Positions 44,812 through 54,570 are shown, numbered from the stretch's first letter. The stretch is DNA of 64,000 nucleotides from Regnicoccus_A sp014224355 (GCF_050920705.1 NZ_CP154799.1:1488001-1552000); one strand, 5' to 3'. The notes: generated by a model from the letters alone, not told the origin. Translations and numbers: made by a program.

Positions 44812-46056
44812 GGGCACCTCGAAAAATCTACGGCGCTCCCTGACAGCCTATGAAATATGCAATAGAATTGGTTCAGCTCAACACAGCTGAATGGGACAGC
44901 GTGGATTCTGGGATGAGGAGAAGCGCATCCACAGGCTTCAGCAAAAGAAGCCCACGTTAGCGACCCTGTCCGAGGCGATTCCCTGGGATGCCTTCAGGCC
45001 GCTGCTGGAGCAGGGTTACAGCCATGAACGCAAGAGCAATGCTGGCCGTAAGCGGATTGATCCGATCATCCTCTTCAAGATGCTGGTGCTGCAGCAGCTG
45101 TTCAACCTCAGCGATGAGGAGCTGGAATTTCAGGTCAACGACAGACGCTCATTCGAGGAGTTTGTCGGACTGGGAGTGATGAACACCATTCCCGATGCCA
45201 CCACTATTGCCTTCTTCCGCGAGCGGCTCCGCAAGGCGGGTGTCATCGATGAGCTTTTTGAACGGTTTGAGGAGCACCTGCGGTCCCAGGGCCTGGAGGC
45301 CCGTGGTGGGCAGATCATCGATGCCACGCTGGTACCTGTTCCCAAACAGCGAAACTCAAGGGAGGAGAACAAGACCATCAAGGATGGAGCCATTCCAGAG
45401 AAGTGGTTGGACAAGCCAAACCGCTTGCGCCAGAAGGACACTGACGCTCGCTGGGTCAAGAAGAATGGCGTCAACCACTACGGCTACAAGAACAGCATCT
45501 GCATTGATGCCACTCACGGCTTCATTCGGAGATTTGCCATTACCCCAGCCAATATTCACGACAGCCAGATGCTTACGCAGGTGCTAGACCCTGAGAATAG
45601 GGATGACTTTGTCTGGGCTGATTCTGGCTATGCAGGTGCTCAGTTTGAGGATCTCCTGGACATGGCTGGTTTTGAGAGCAGAATTCATGAGAAGGGCTCA
45701 CGCTGCCATCCCTTGAGCGAAGAAGCCCAGGAGCGCAACAAGGTCCGATCGAGTGTGCGGGCAAGGGTTGAGCACGTCTTTGGTGCAATCACAACTTGCA
45801 TGCGCGGCAAGCTGACAAGGCGGATTGGATTGGCCAGAACTAGAGCTTGGTGGGGACTGCGTAATCTGACTTACAACTTTCTTCGATACCTGCATTGCAA
45901 CTCAATGGCAATGCTGGCTGTCTGATCATTCGGCTCCGGGATAACTATCCCGCCTTTAAGTCATGGATGTCAGTCATCAGGCGGATCTGCACGTGCAGAG
46001 GATGAGCATGTGGCTTCTCAAGACAGCATGGGTAGTGGCAATATTTCGAGGTGCCC
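44812..46056 (+). mobile_element. IS5-family insertion sequence, complete
   Basis: Terminal inverted repeats are GGGCACCTCGAAAAAT (left, 44812-44827) and GGGCACCTCGAAATAT (reverse complement of 46041-46056), 14 of 16 identical. Both sides carry TATA, so the exact edge is ambiguous: target duplication may be TATA (44808-44811 and 46057-46060) or TA with longer repeats. The in-frame restoration of fkbM favours TA. One transposase gene is inside. About 1.25 kb. Confidence 0.88.
44891..45925 (+). CDS. IS5-family transposase
   Basis: 344 residues with a DDE fold: the first Asp in GGQIIDATLVPVP, the second in FVWADSGYAG, and the Glu in RARVEHVFGAI. The N-terminal domain (FNLSDEELEFQVNDRRSFEEFVGL) is the family's helical region. 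Complete and probably active. Confidence 0.94.
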   Translation: MGQRGFWDEEKRIHRLQQKKPTLATLSEAIPWDAFRPLLEQGYSHERKSNAGRKRIDPIILFKMLVLQQLFNLSDEELEFQVNDRRSFEEFVGLGVMNTIPDATTIAFFRERLRKAGVIDELFERFEEHLRSQGLEARGGQIIDATLVPVPKQRNSREENKTIKDGAIPEKWLDKPNRLRQKDTDARWVKKNGVNHYGYKNSICIDATHGFIRRFAITPANIHDSQMLTQVLDPENRDDFVWADSGYAGAQFEDLLDMAGFESRIHEKGSRCHPLSEEAQERNKVRSSVRARVEHVFGAITTCMRGKLTRRIGLARTRAWWGLRNLTYNFLRYLHCNSMAMLAV

Positions 46057-46058
46057 TA

Positions 46059-46690
46059 TATCTGATCAGAAGAGGTTTGAGCTGTACAAGCGAGGCGTTT
46101 CTTTTAGGATCAATTGGCTGCTTTCAGACTATAGAGTGCCACTTAATATCTTCGAAAAGGGCGATACAGTCATAGATATAGGAGCAAACTGCGGGGAGCT
46201 CAATTTTTGTAGTGCGCTCGACGACTGCACATACATAGCCATAGAACCAGATCCGGAAGCATTTAAGGCGTTATCATTAAATCATCCAAACTCAATATTA
46301 GTAAACTGCGCACTGTCGGATATAAACGGTGAACAACTATTTTACCTGAGCACATCAGAAGCGGATAGCAGCCTATATAAACCACAAATATTTACAGGTA
46401 CCGTTGAGGTAAAAGTCAGTACTCTTGACGAATGCCTAAATTCAGTCTATCAGTCAGGATCAATCAAGCTTCTAAAAATTGAGGCAGAAGGAATGGAGCC
46501 TGAAATATTAAGAGGGGGCCGTGATACTTTGCGGCGCACTAAATATATTGCTTTAGATGCAGGACCAGAAAGAGGAGGAGAATCTACCGCACCTGAATGC
46601 CTCAATCTATTGCATGATATGGGATACAAAATAAAAAGCACCTATCTTTTTCGAGGTACTTTCTTTCTTGAAAATAGTTTGATCTCCTAG
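46059..46690 (+). pseudogene. FkbM-family methyltransferase, body separated from its start by IS5
   Basis: SAM-binding domain (GDTVIDIGANCGELNF, IAIEPDPEAFKAL, VSTLDECLNS, IKLLKIEAEGMEPEILRGG), typical of FkbM enzymes that O-methylate sugars. The reading frame extends to 46010 within the IS, but those codons belong to the element. Reconstructed product about 222 residues. AT-rich compared with its neighbours, so likely acquired. Truncated product is possibly still made from an IS-internal start. Confidence 0.8.
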
Positions 46691-46831
46691 CTTCAGACAA
46701 CCTAAATCTATCACAATCTTCATTCTTATTACCGCCTAAGGCGATTTAAAACAGCAGCCAAATGTCACCTTAATATATCAAATAGCATCTTAAGATATGC
46801 TTTCACTGTTCAAGTAAAACCCTCTTTGTGT

Positions 46832-47659
46832 ATGAATCAAATCTCGCTAATCGAATATTGCAGAGCAGCCAACGGAATGCTCCCAGACAATGTCTATGAG
46901 GCATTATTTGATGCCGCTATGAATCTTGGGAATGGTGCAGTTCTAGAGATTGGCACGGCCCACGGGGCAGCTACAACCGCAATAGGGCTCGGGCTGCTAG
47001 AGAAAAGCTCAAATAATCATATTTTCACTGTAGACATCTTTGGAGGGCGATACTCAAGTCGTTCTGCATTTGGATCTCCTGCGGACAACATTAAAATAGT
47101 TAAGAGCAATCTTGCAAGGGCTGGCATTGAAAAATTGGTAACTGTCTTTGCAGGGTCTTCATTTGCTTTCGCTAATAGCGGCGGCTGTCCCGATTCGCTT
47201 TCAATGCTGATGCTAGATGCGGATGGCAGGATCGATCGCGACTTCTTTTTATTCTATGAATTAACTAAGCCAGGCAGTTTAATTGTGATAGACGATGCAG
47301 ATGATTGCATCTTTTTGTCCCGGAATTCTAGTGACGAGCCATATGTCGATTTGAAGCATCGAATCACTCATCTTCTGGTCGATCGTTTTCAGGGCGCTGG
47401 CTTTATCAGTGATCTCAGAATGATTTCAAATACGTTGTTCTGTCGAAGCACTGGAAAAGCACTTGCCCGAGAACCTTTCATGGATATGGTTATTGAGGCT
47501 TATCGAGAACTGGTCTTCTCTGCTGGTGGGCCAGGCTGGAATGATCTTGCAATCATTGCTCCTCGTGCATCTCAAGCACGCAAAGCGCTTGACCTGTACG
47601 ACAGTGTATCGAAAAAAATTAATCCGGTCAGAAAAATAATTAGGCGCCTTGGCTTGTGA
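46832..47659 (+). CDS. Class I SAM-dependent methyltransferase
   Basis: 275 residues. SAM motif AVLEIGTAHGAATTAIGLG, acidic loop FTVDIFGG, and post-motif DSLSMLMLDADGR. Most like Methyltransf_24 enzymes of glycan clusters. ATG at 46832 preferred to the TTG at 46826. AT-rich like the preceding fkbM gene. Substrate unknown, probably a sugar. Confidence 0.8.
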   Translation: MNQISLIEYCRAANGMLPDNVYEALFDAAMNLGNGAVLEIGTAHGAATTAIGLGLLEKSSNNHIFTVDIFGGRYSSRSAFGSPADNIKIVKSNLARAGIEKLVTVFAGSSFAFANSGGCPDSLSMLMLDADGRIDRDFFLFYELTKPGSLIVIDDADDCIFLSRNSSDEPYVDLKHRITHLLVDRFQGAGFISDLRMISNTLFCRSTGKALAREPFMDMVIEAYRELVFSAGGPGWNDLAIIAPRASQARKALDLYDSVSKKINPVRKIIRRLGL

Positions 47660-47864
47660 TAGAGGTCAGCTGATCTTTGATTCAGTGACCCATTATCCAT
47701 CTCACTGATCGTCACTCTCAGCACTCGCGTCATGATCCTCTCCATTCGCAGTGCACCGCGCATACTGCTTCACATCGCGTCCGCGCTCTGATCGCCATCA
47801 AGTCGGCAAAGGCCCAAACCGGTTCTACCCCCATCTTCTGCCCAATCCAATCCAGACCTCCCGG

Positions 47865-48755
47865 ATGAGCCCTCCCCTCCACGTCGTCTACTGCCTCACC
47901 TCCAGCGGCGGTGATCTCTACGAGGCGATGACCCGCGTGTCGCTCGGCACCGTGCGGCTCACCAACCCGACAGCCCGCATCGAGATCGCCTGCGACCAGC
48001 AGACCCACCAGGCCCTTCAGGCCACTGGCAGCCAGCTGCTGCGCGAAGCCGACGCCGTGCACGGCTTCCCCACACCCGACGGCCCGCCCACCTTCCGCAA
48101 CCGCTTCGTCAAAACTACGCTGCGCCTGCTGCTCCGCGGCCCCTTCCTCTTCCTCGACAGCGACACCGTGGTGCGCAAGCCCCTCACCCTGCTGCTCAAC
48201 CTCCACGCCGACATCGCCGCCGCCCCCAACCACTCCGCCGACACCCTCGCCGAGCAGATCTGGTCCGAAGACCAGGCCAACCTCGACACCATGGGTTGGC
48301 AGGTGCGCGAGCCCTACGTCAACGGTGGCGTGATCTGGCACGCCGACACCCCCGCTGCCCACAGGTTCGCCGAAGCCTGGCACTGCAACTGGCTGGCCAA
48401 TGTGGAGCGCACGGGACGGTATCGGGATCAGCCGGCGTTGAACAACGCCCTCTCAGCCGATCAGGAGATCAAGCTCCAGGTCCTTCCGCACAGCTGCAAT
48501 GCACAAGTTGGGATGCGACCTGACCTCGCTGAGGCGGCCCTCATCTGGCACATCTACTCGTCAACGGGCCTGAGCGCGCAGGATAGATTCAGCCACTGCT
48601 GTCGGCGTGTGCTTGAAGGCCGCTCCCGGCACTTGCCATCTAGACCCATCTCAGGCCTTGTGAAGGCCACAACGCCTAATCGAACACCCTCTCTGGCAAC
48701 TCAACTGCGATTCAGGTTTAAGTCGAAGCTTCAATCTCTGATCAAGGCCGGCTGA
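47865..48755 (+). CDS. GT8-like nucleotide-sugar glycosyltransferase
   Basis: 296 residues from ATG (MSPPLHVVYCLTSSGGDLYE). A DxD motif lies in PFLFLDSDTVVRKPL and a second conserved region in YVNGGVIWHAD. This GT-A fold transfers sugars from nucleotide donors. GC-rich again. Its stop is followed in the same frame by a truncated GT4. Confidence 0.78.
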   Translation: MSPPLHVVYCLTSSGGDLYEAMTRVSLGTVRLTNPTARIEIACDQQTHQALQATGSQLLREADAVHGFPTPDGPPTFRNRFVKTTLRLLLRGPFLFLDSDTVVRKPLTLLLNLHADIAAAPNHSADTLAEQIWSEDQANLDTMGWQVREPYVNGGVIWHADTPAAHRFAEAWHCNWLANVERTGRYRDQPALNNALSADQEIKLQVLPHSCNAQVGMRPDLAEAALIWHIYSSTGLSAQDRFSHCCRRVLEGRSRHLPSRPISGLVKATTPNRTPSLATQLRFRFKSKLQSLIKAG

Positions 48756-48812
48756 TCATTCGGCTATGGCGGCGGGATCCACGCCTCCCGCACCCTCCAG
48801 TTCCTCAACCAG

Positions 48813-49802
48813 GTGCAGCCCGATCTGTTCCTGCCCCAGTGCCTGCACGCGCACTACCTCGCCGCCGCCCACGCCGGTCGCCAGGGCTTGCCCTGGATCT
48901 TCACCATGCATTCCGACGACCCCGATTACTGGTGCGTCGCCGAAGCGCTCACCCCGGAAGCCCACGGCGGCAGCAGCGTCTGCGTCTCTCAGTTTCTGGC
49001 CCAGCAGCTACGTCAGCGCCTGCCCGTCACCAACCCGCAGGTGATCCCCTGCGGCATCACGCTGCCAACGGCCCAGGTCAGATTCTCGGATCAACCATTT
49101 CGCGTGGTGTACAGCGGCCGCATGGTCGACCGGCAGAAGTGTATCCATCAGGTGGTGCACTCCCTCATCCATGCCTGCCGGGCCTCCAGCCAGATCGAAG
49201 CCCACTTGATCGGCGACGGCCACGCCCGCTCATCCTGCGAACAGCTTGTTCACCAGGCCGGCCTCGACGATCGCATCCACTTCCACGGCCGCGTGCCTCC
49301 TGAGCAGGTGCAGCCGCTCCTGCAACGCAGCCAGGCGATCCTGTTGATGTCTGAGTTTGATGGCCTCCCCGTGGCGTTGCTCGAAGCCATGGCCTCAGGC
49401 GTGGTGCCCGTGGTGCGCACCATCGACAGCGGCATCCCGGAACTGGTGCACCATGAGCGCACGGGGTTGCTTGTTCCCAATGATCCCTCCACGGCCGCCG
49501 CCGCACTCACGCGCCTGGTTCACGACCCAGATCTCTGGCAACACTGCTCCAGCAGCGCCCGTGCACTGGGGAGCGCTCACTACAGTGCCGATTACTGCTT
49601 GGGACTCTGGCTCGCCTTGATTGAGCAGCACCACACTCGCCCGCGCCCACATTTCCCGCTCACCAGCGACGGCCTGCGCCGTGCACTGCCCCTTGCCGAT
49701 CGCCGCTTTCAGAGCCAGTACCCCACACGGCCATCCCCATGGAGCCGGTTGCATCCACGCCGGATAGTGGGGCGATTGCGGCGGATTGTGCGACTCCCAT
49801 GA
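48813..49802 (+). CDS. GT4 glycosyltransferase lacking its N-terminus
   Basis: 329 residues from a GTG. The family's C-terminal domain is intact (VVYSGRMVDRQKCIHQVV, HFHGRVPPEQVQPLLQRS, LLMSEFDGLPVALLEAMASG). The first roughly 90 residues normally carrying the acceptor domain are absent; in-frame codons after the preceding stop (SFGYGGGIHASRTLQFL) already match family interior sequence. Therefore truncated by recombination. Possibly non-functional. Confidence 0.72.
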   Translation: MQPDLFLPQCLHAHYLAAAHAGRQGLPWIFTMHSDDPDYWCVAEALTPEAHGGSSVCVSQFLAQQLRQRLPVTNPQVIPCGITLPTAQVRFSDQPFRVVYSGRMVDRQKCIHQVVHSLIHACRASSQIEAHLIGDGHARSSCEQLVHQAGLDDRIHFHGRVPPEQVQPLLQRSQAILLMSEFDGLPVALLEAMASGVVPVVRTIDSGIPELVHHERTGLLVPNDPSTAAAALTRLVHDPDLWQHCSSSARALGSAHYSADYCLGLWLALIEQHHTRPRPHFPLTSDGLRRALPLADRRFQSQYPTRPSPWSRLHPRRIVGRLRRIVRLP

Positions 49803-49853
49803 AGCACCTCTGTGCCTGAAATGAGATTGCCCTGCGGCCTGCAGGGCCGCTAG

Positions 49854-51650
49854 GAGCCTGTCGCGCATAGATCCACGGGCAGCTCTCCACAGACGCCCCT
49901 GAATCCGCCCAGATCGCAGTGACGGCAATGGATCTGAGCGGGAGAATGGGGTATGCAGAAGCCCAAGTCGTTCCGCCCCTGGCAGCCGGACCAGACCACC
50001 TTGCTGCCTCCATCACCACGTGAGTGGCTGGCAGAAGACCACCAGGTGTATTTTTTGCTGGATCTGGTAGAGGAGCTGGATCTCTCCGAGATCCTGATCC
50101 CGGCTCAGGCCAAAGATCCCCGCGGGGAGAAGGGGTTTGATCCCAGGATGATGACGATGCTCCTGCTCTACGCCTACTGCGTCGGGACGGTGTCATCCCG
50201 CAAGATCGAGCGGGCCTGCTACGAGGATCTGGCCTTCCGCGTACTCACTGGTAATCAGCAGCCAGACCACAGCCGCATCAGCGATTTCCGCCGCCGCAAC
50301 CTGGATGCGCTCAAAGGTTTGTTTGTTCAGATCCTGCGGCTGTGCCAGAAGGCCGGCATGGTGAGCCTGGGTCATGTGGCCTTGGATGGCACCAAGGTGA
50401 AAGCCAACGCCAGCAAGCACAAGGCGATGAGCCACGAGCGGATGCTCAGGGCCGAGAAGCAGCTGGCGCAGGAGATCAACGCCCTGATGCGCAAGGCCGA
50501 GATCCTCGACGCCCAGGAGGATCGCCGCTACGGCAAAACCAACCGCGGCAGTGATCTCCCCGATGAACTCCGTCGCCGCCAGGACCGTCTGGAGCGGATT
50601 CGTCAGGCACGCAAGGAGATGGAAGCGGAGACCGCAGCTGCAGCAGCGCGTCAACGGCAAGAGGAGGCCGATCAGGCCAGAGCCGAGGCTGATGCCGCCA
50701 AAGAAGCGGATGCACCAGCGGCTGAGCAAACGGAGCTGAACAAGCGAGCTGAGGCGGCAGCGGCAAAAGCGAAAGCCGCACGAGAGAAAGCGATTGAGGC
50801 AGCCCAGGAAGCAGGCCTGGAGCCGCCGGCTCTGGAACCGCTGGCGGTAGAAGCGATGCCGCGTCGTGGGCTGGCGAGAAAAGCCAATGGCACACCGACG
50901 TCCAAAACCCAGCGGAACTTCACGGATCCAGGCAGCCACCTGATGAAGTCCAATGGCCACTACATCCAGGGCTACAACTGCCAGCTGGCCGTTGACAGCG
51001 ACCATCAGGTGATCGTGGCGGTGGGCGTGAGCAACCAAGCGCCGGATGTGGAACACCTGGAGCCGATGCTGCAGCGCATCGCTACAACAGCCGGCGCTTT
51101 GCCCGATGTGATGACGGCGGATGCCGGCTATTGGAGTGAGGACAACGCCAAGATCTGCGCCGAGCAGGGGATTGATGCCTACATCGCGACAGGTCGACTG
51201 CCCCATGGCCAACCACTGCCACCGAAACGTGGTCCGATGCCCAGTAACGCTGATATGAAAGCTCGGATGGCCCGCAAGCTGAGAAGCAAGACCGGCTCAG
51301 CGATCTATGCCCAGCGCAAGGCGATCGTGGAGCCGGTGAACGGCCAGATCAAAGAAGCCAGGGGCCTACGACGCTTCCTGTTGCGGGGTCTGGAGAAGGT
51401 CGACGGTGAGTGGCACCTGATCGCTACCACTCACAACCTCCTGAAGTTGTTCAGGCACAGGCGATCACAGCAGCAGTCGCTGTTACTCGCGAGCGGATGA
51501 GGGGCTCTGGCCATGGTCGTGATGGCCACCAGGGCTGAATCGCTCGGCACCAGCGAGAAGCGAATGCCAATCAAAGAGGCGCGCCAGTTCGGCTGAGCAA
51601 CCGCATTGGTCTGGTCAGCTGCGAGGCTCTGCTCTATCCACGACAAACTC
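49854..51650 (+). mobile_element. IS1182-family insertion sequence, complete
   Basis: Left end GAGCCTGTCGCGCATAGA, right end (reverse complement) GAGTTTGTCGTGGATAGA. These are 14 of 18 identical. Flanked by CTAG at 49850-49853 and 51651-51654, a four-base target duplication. 1797 bases with a single full-length transposase. It lies 51 bases after the truncated GT4 and next to an older transposase remnant. Confidence 0.85.
49953..51500 (+). CDS. IS1182-family transposase
   Basis: 515 residues. N-terminal DUF772-like domain (FDPRMMTMLLLYAYCVG, SSRKIERACYEDLAFRVL), the first Asp in HVALDGTKVKAN, the second in VMTADAGYWSE and Glu in AIVEPVNGQIK. The middle holds an unusual alanine/glutamate/arginine-rich coiled coil (about 205-290). 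Complete. Confidence 0.94.
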   Translation: MQKPKSFRPWQPDQTTLLPPSPREWLAEDHQVYFLLDLVEELDLSEILIPAQAKDPRGEKGFDPRMMTMLLLYAYCVGTVSSRKIERACYEDLAFRVLTGNQQPDHSRISDFRRRNLDALKGLFVQILRLCQKAGMVSLGHVALDGTKVKANASKHKAMSHERMLRAEKQLAQEINALMRKAEILDAQEDRRYGKTNRGSDLPDELRRRQDRLERIRQARKEMEAETAAAAARQRQEEADQARAEADAAKEADAPAAEQTELNKRAEAAAAKAKAAREKAIEAAQEAGLEPPALEPLAVEAMPRRGLARKANGTPTSKTQRNFTDPGSHLMKSNGHYIQGYNCQLAVDSDHQVIVAVGVSNQAPDVEHLEPMLQRIATTAGALPDVMTADAGYWSEDNAKICAEQGIDAYIATGRLPHGQPLPPKRGPMPSNADMKARMARKLRSKTGSAIYAQRKAIVEPVNGQIKEARGLRRFLLRGLEKVDGEWHLIATTHNLLKLFRHRRSQQQSLLLASG

Positions 51651-51664
51651 CTAGCGCAGACCAG

Positions 51665-51856
51665 CGAAGGAGAAACGAGGTGGAAGGAGGCTTTGGATCA
51701 GGGAAGCGGAATTATTCTCTTGACTTGATCATGGCTCGGCTGGCAAAAGGTGCAGAGACCTCGATCGCCATGGCATCTGTTGTGATGTGTGCAGAGAAGA
51801 TCCGGAGGCTCCTCCGCCTCTTTTTTGTCACTATCTTTGACTGGTTCAGCGCCTGA
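51665..51856 (+). pseudogene. C-terminal remnant of an IS5-type transposase
   Basis: 63 codons read RRRNEVEGGFGSGKRNYSL, then IMARLAKGAETSIAMA and a hydrophobic RLLRLFFVTIF tail, ending at TGA 51854-51856. The RNEVEG-GFG-GKRxYxL pattern is the third catalytic region (E) of IS5-superfamily enzymes. No 5' part is seen. Ten bases from the IS1182 end, so the newer element landed in or beside it. Confidence 0.75.
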
Positions 51857-52019
51857 CAAAGGCCAGGATCGCTCTTCATGGCGATCAGGAGCATGTGGCT
51901 GCTTGAGCCAGTTGAATCGTTGGTCACTGCATAACCGAGCTTGTGAGCTGTCTACCACTTGGTCCTTCGCTTCAATCGAGCCGGCTCACTGGGCGCTTTT
52001 CAAGAGTCCCTAAGTATTA

Positions 52020-53213
52020 TTGAGATCTCCAGATAGCATCTTCTTGTCAGACGCACCCCTCACCATCGCCATCCTTCCTCTGAATGCAGCAAGTGCGTGG
52101 GGAGGCTCAGAAGCTCTATGGAGTGGGTTGGCAAAATTTTGGCATCAGAACGGAAATCGAGTTCATATTGGAATCCGTCGGTGGGAGCCCATGCCACGGC
52201 CAATTCTGGATTTGGAAGGTCTAGGGATTGAGCTGAAGCGCTATGGCGTCCCTGCTCCAGCGATCAATAGGGTTGCATCTGGCTTGCGAAGGCGTTTAGG
52301 CGTGAGCAGCAAATCCATTCACCCCCTCCAGGCCTGGCTTAAACGTCTCCAACCCGATCTGCTGGTCTTTTCATCGGACTGCCTCGGCGGGCTCGCAGGC
52401 ATTCAATTGGCTGGACTGATGAAGATTCCTTATGCCTATATCATGCAGGCTAATTCTGAGAGCTGGTGGCCAGATGATGCACGCCGCTCTGCAATGAACG
52501 AAGCGATCGACGCAGCTGATGGTGTTGTTTTCTTTGTGGGAGAACGCAACCGCGACCTGTTTGAGTTCCAACTCGGGCGCCGCCTTCCCAGAAGCGTCAT
52601 CTGCCGTAACCCCCATGGCGCAAACGGCCTGGAACCGCTTCCCTGGCCCGATCCGGTGGGTACAGCACCTTCAACGCTCCGGCTCGCCTTCGTTGGCCGC
52701 CTGGAGCCCATCGCCAAAGGCCAAGACCTCCTGTTTCAGGCCTTAGCTCAACCCCAGTGGCGTGATCGATCCTGGCATCTCAGCCTGTTTGGCTCCGGTC
52801 ACGGCGAGGCTGGTGTAAAAGCTATGGCTACTCTCCTCGGCATCAACGATCGGCTGAGTTTTGTGCCGGCCTACAACTCACTGAAGGAAGTATGGAGTGA
52901 GCACCACGCCCTTGTCCTACCCAGCCGCTATGAGGGCCTCCCGCTTTCCTTAGTCGAAGCCATGACGCTTGGCCGCCCGGCCGTTGTCACCAATGTTGCC
53001 GATTCTGCCGTGCTGCTTCGCGATGGCCTTGATGGTTTTGTTGCCGAAGCGCCCACGGTTGAGCATGTTTCCGAAGCCCTGGAGCGGCTCTGGCAGCATC
53101 AAGCTCAACTTGCTGAGCTTGGCCAATCAGCGGCTGAACGCGTGAAGGCTTTCCTGCCTGCCAATCCAATCGCCAAAGCTTCGGAACAGATCCTTTCCCT
53201 TGTAGGGCGTTGA
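52020..53213 (+). CDS. GT4 glycosyltransferase
   Basis: 397 residues from a TTG. The N-terminal acceptor domain has ILPLNAASAWGGSEALW; the donor domain has LRLAFVGRLEPIAKGQDLL and the EX7E region SRYEGLPLSLVEAMTLG. Complete GT-B fold. Overlaps the next gene by four bases (TTGA), so likely in an operon. Confidence 0.88.
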   Translation: MRSPDSIFLSDAPLTIAILPLNAASAWGGSEALWSGLAKFWHQNGNRVHIGIRRWEPMPRPILDLEGLGIELKRYGVPAPAINRVASGLRRRLGVSSKSIHPLQAWLKRLQPDLLVFSSDCLGGLAGIQLAGLMKIPYAYIMQANSESWWPDDARRSAMNEAIDAADGVVFFVGERNRDLFEFQLGRRLPRSVICRNPHGANGLEPLPWPDPVGTAPSTLRLAFVGRLEPIAKGQDLLFQALAQPQWRDRSWHLSLFGSGHGEAGVKAMATLLGINDRLSFVPAYNSLKEVWSEHHALVLPSRYEGLPLSLVEAMTLGRPAVVTNVADSAVLLRDGLDGFVAEAPTVEHVSEALERLWQHQAQLAELGQSAAERVKAFLPANPIAKASEQILSLVGR

Positions 53214-54523
53214 TTCAGATTCTCAACGTCAACGCCTCCGACATCGGCGGCGGCGCCGCCCGCGCCGCCTACCGCATCCATCGCTCCCTGGTCGTCCACG
53301 GTCAGGCCCACGGGCTGCACTCGCAAATGCGGGTGATCAGTGGCCTTTCCGGAGACCCCACTGTGTTCAGTGGACCGCCGGCAGGCCAGAACGCTGTCTG
53401 GCGGCGGCTGCAGCCACGCCTCAGCCTGCAATCCCGGCGCGGCTTCCACACCGGCAATCCCACGCTGCATTCCACCGCCTGGCCGGGCACCGGCCTGGGG
53501 AGGGAGCTTCAGCAACGCCACGGTGATGGCCTAACCGATCTTGTTCACCTCCATTGGCTTGGTGATGGCACGCTCTCGATTGAGGAGATCGGCCACCTGA
53601 AGCTGCCGCTGGTGTGGACCCTGCACGACCAATGGGCCTTTTGTGGCGCCGAGCATTACACCACTCCTCCCGGACCTGGTGAGACCGCCAGCTGCGATGA
53701 GCGCTTTGCCCTGGGCTACACACCAGCCAGTCGCCCCAGCCATGAATCGGGGCCCGACGTCAATCGCCGCACCTGGGAGCGCAAAAGCCGTGCCTGGCGC
53801 CGACCTATTCAGATCATCTGCCCCAGCCAGTGGCTGGCCGACTGCGCCCGACGCAGTGCCTTGATGGGCAGCTGGCCAGTCTCGGTAATCCCATATCCGA
53901 TCGACCTGGCCACCTGGGCACCACTGGATCAACGCCAGGCCCGTGGCCTGCTTCAGCTACCACCTGATCAGCCCCTGGTTTTGTTTGGCGCCATGGGCGG
54001 CACCGCCGATCCCCGCAAGGGCGCCGATCTGCTGCTCGAGGCGCTCCAGATCCTGCAGTCACAGGTGGCGGATACGCCTCTGGCGAAGCTGGAGCTGGTG
54101 GTGTTCGGCCAGAGCCGGCCGGCGCAGCCGCCTGATCTCGGCTTCCCCATCCACTACGCCGGTCGCCTGCACGACGACATCAGCCTGCGCCTCCTTTACG
54201 CCGCCGCCGATGTGATGGTTGTTCCTTCCCGCCAGGAAGCTTTCGGCCAGACCGCCTCAGAAGCCCACGCCTGCGGCACCCCCGTGGTGGCCTTCCGCAC
54301 CGGCGGCCTTGTCGACATCGTCGACGACCGCATCACCGGTGCCCTGGCCGAACCCTTTGATCCGGCTTCCCTCGCTGCCTCGATCCGTTGGGTGCTCGAG
54401 GATTCCCAGCGCCGCCGCCAGCTCGGCTTTGCTGCTCGTGAGCGGGCTGAGCGGCTGTGGAACCCACAGCGGATTGCGGGCCAGTACGCCGAGGTGTATC
54501 AGCAGGCGCTGGACGGCCCTTGA
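53210..54523 (+). CDS. GT4 glycosyltransferase, WcaC-like
   Basis: 437 residues from a TTG. N-terminal INVNASDIGGGAARAAYRIH-like segment, LVHLHWLGDG and TLHDQWAFCGAEHY are typical of WcaC/GT4 enzymes of capsule clusters. Donor domain with GTADPRKGADLLLEAL and SRQEAFGQTASEAHACG. The paralog fragment at 56167 has the same family segments, suggesting common origin. Confidence 0.88.
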   Translation: MIQILNVNASDIGGGAARAAYRIHRSLVVHGQAHGLHSQMRVISGLSGDPTVFSGPPAGQNAVWRRLQPRLSLQSRRGFHTGNPTLHSTAWPGTGLGRELQQRHGDGLTDLVHLHWLGDGTLSIEEIGHLKLPLVWTLHDQWAFCGAEHYTTPPGPGETASCDERFALGYTPASRPSHESGPDVNRRTWERKSRAWRRPIQIICPSQWLADCARRSALMGSWPVSVIPYPIDLATWAPLDQRQARGLLQLPPDQPLVLFGAMGGTADPRKGADLLLEALQILQSQVADTPLAKLELVVFGQSRPAQPPDLGFPIHYAGRLHDDISLRLLYAAADVMVVPSRQEAFGQTASEAHACGTPVVAFRTGGLVDIVDDRITGALAEPFDPASLAASIRWVLEDSQRRRQLGFAARERAERLWNPQRIAGQYAEVYQQALDGP

Positions 54524-54570
54524 CCAGAGTTCTTGCCACAGGTGGTGCCGGTTCAATCTCGTCTTCAGTC

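Noticed and set aside
45963..46175. 70-codon plus-strand ORF across the IS right end
   Set aside because: Spans the element border and is out of frame with the fkbM body.
51698..51958. 86-codon minus-strand ORF
   Set aside because: Overlaps the recognisable plus-strand transposase remnant, which explains the region better.
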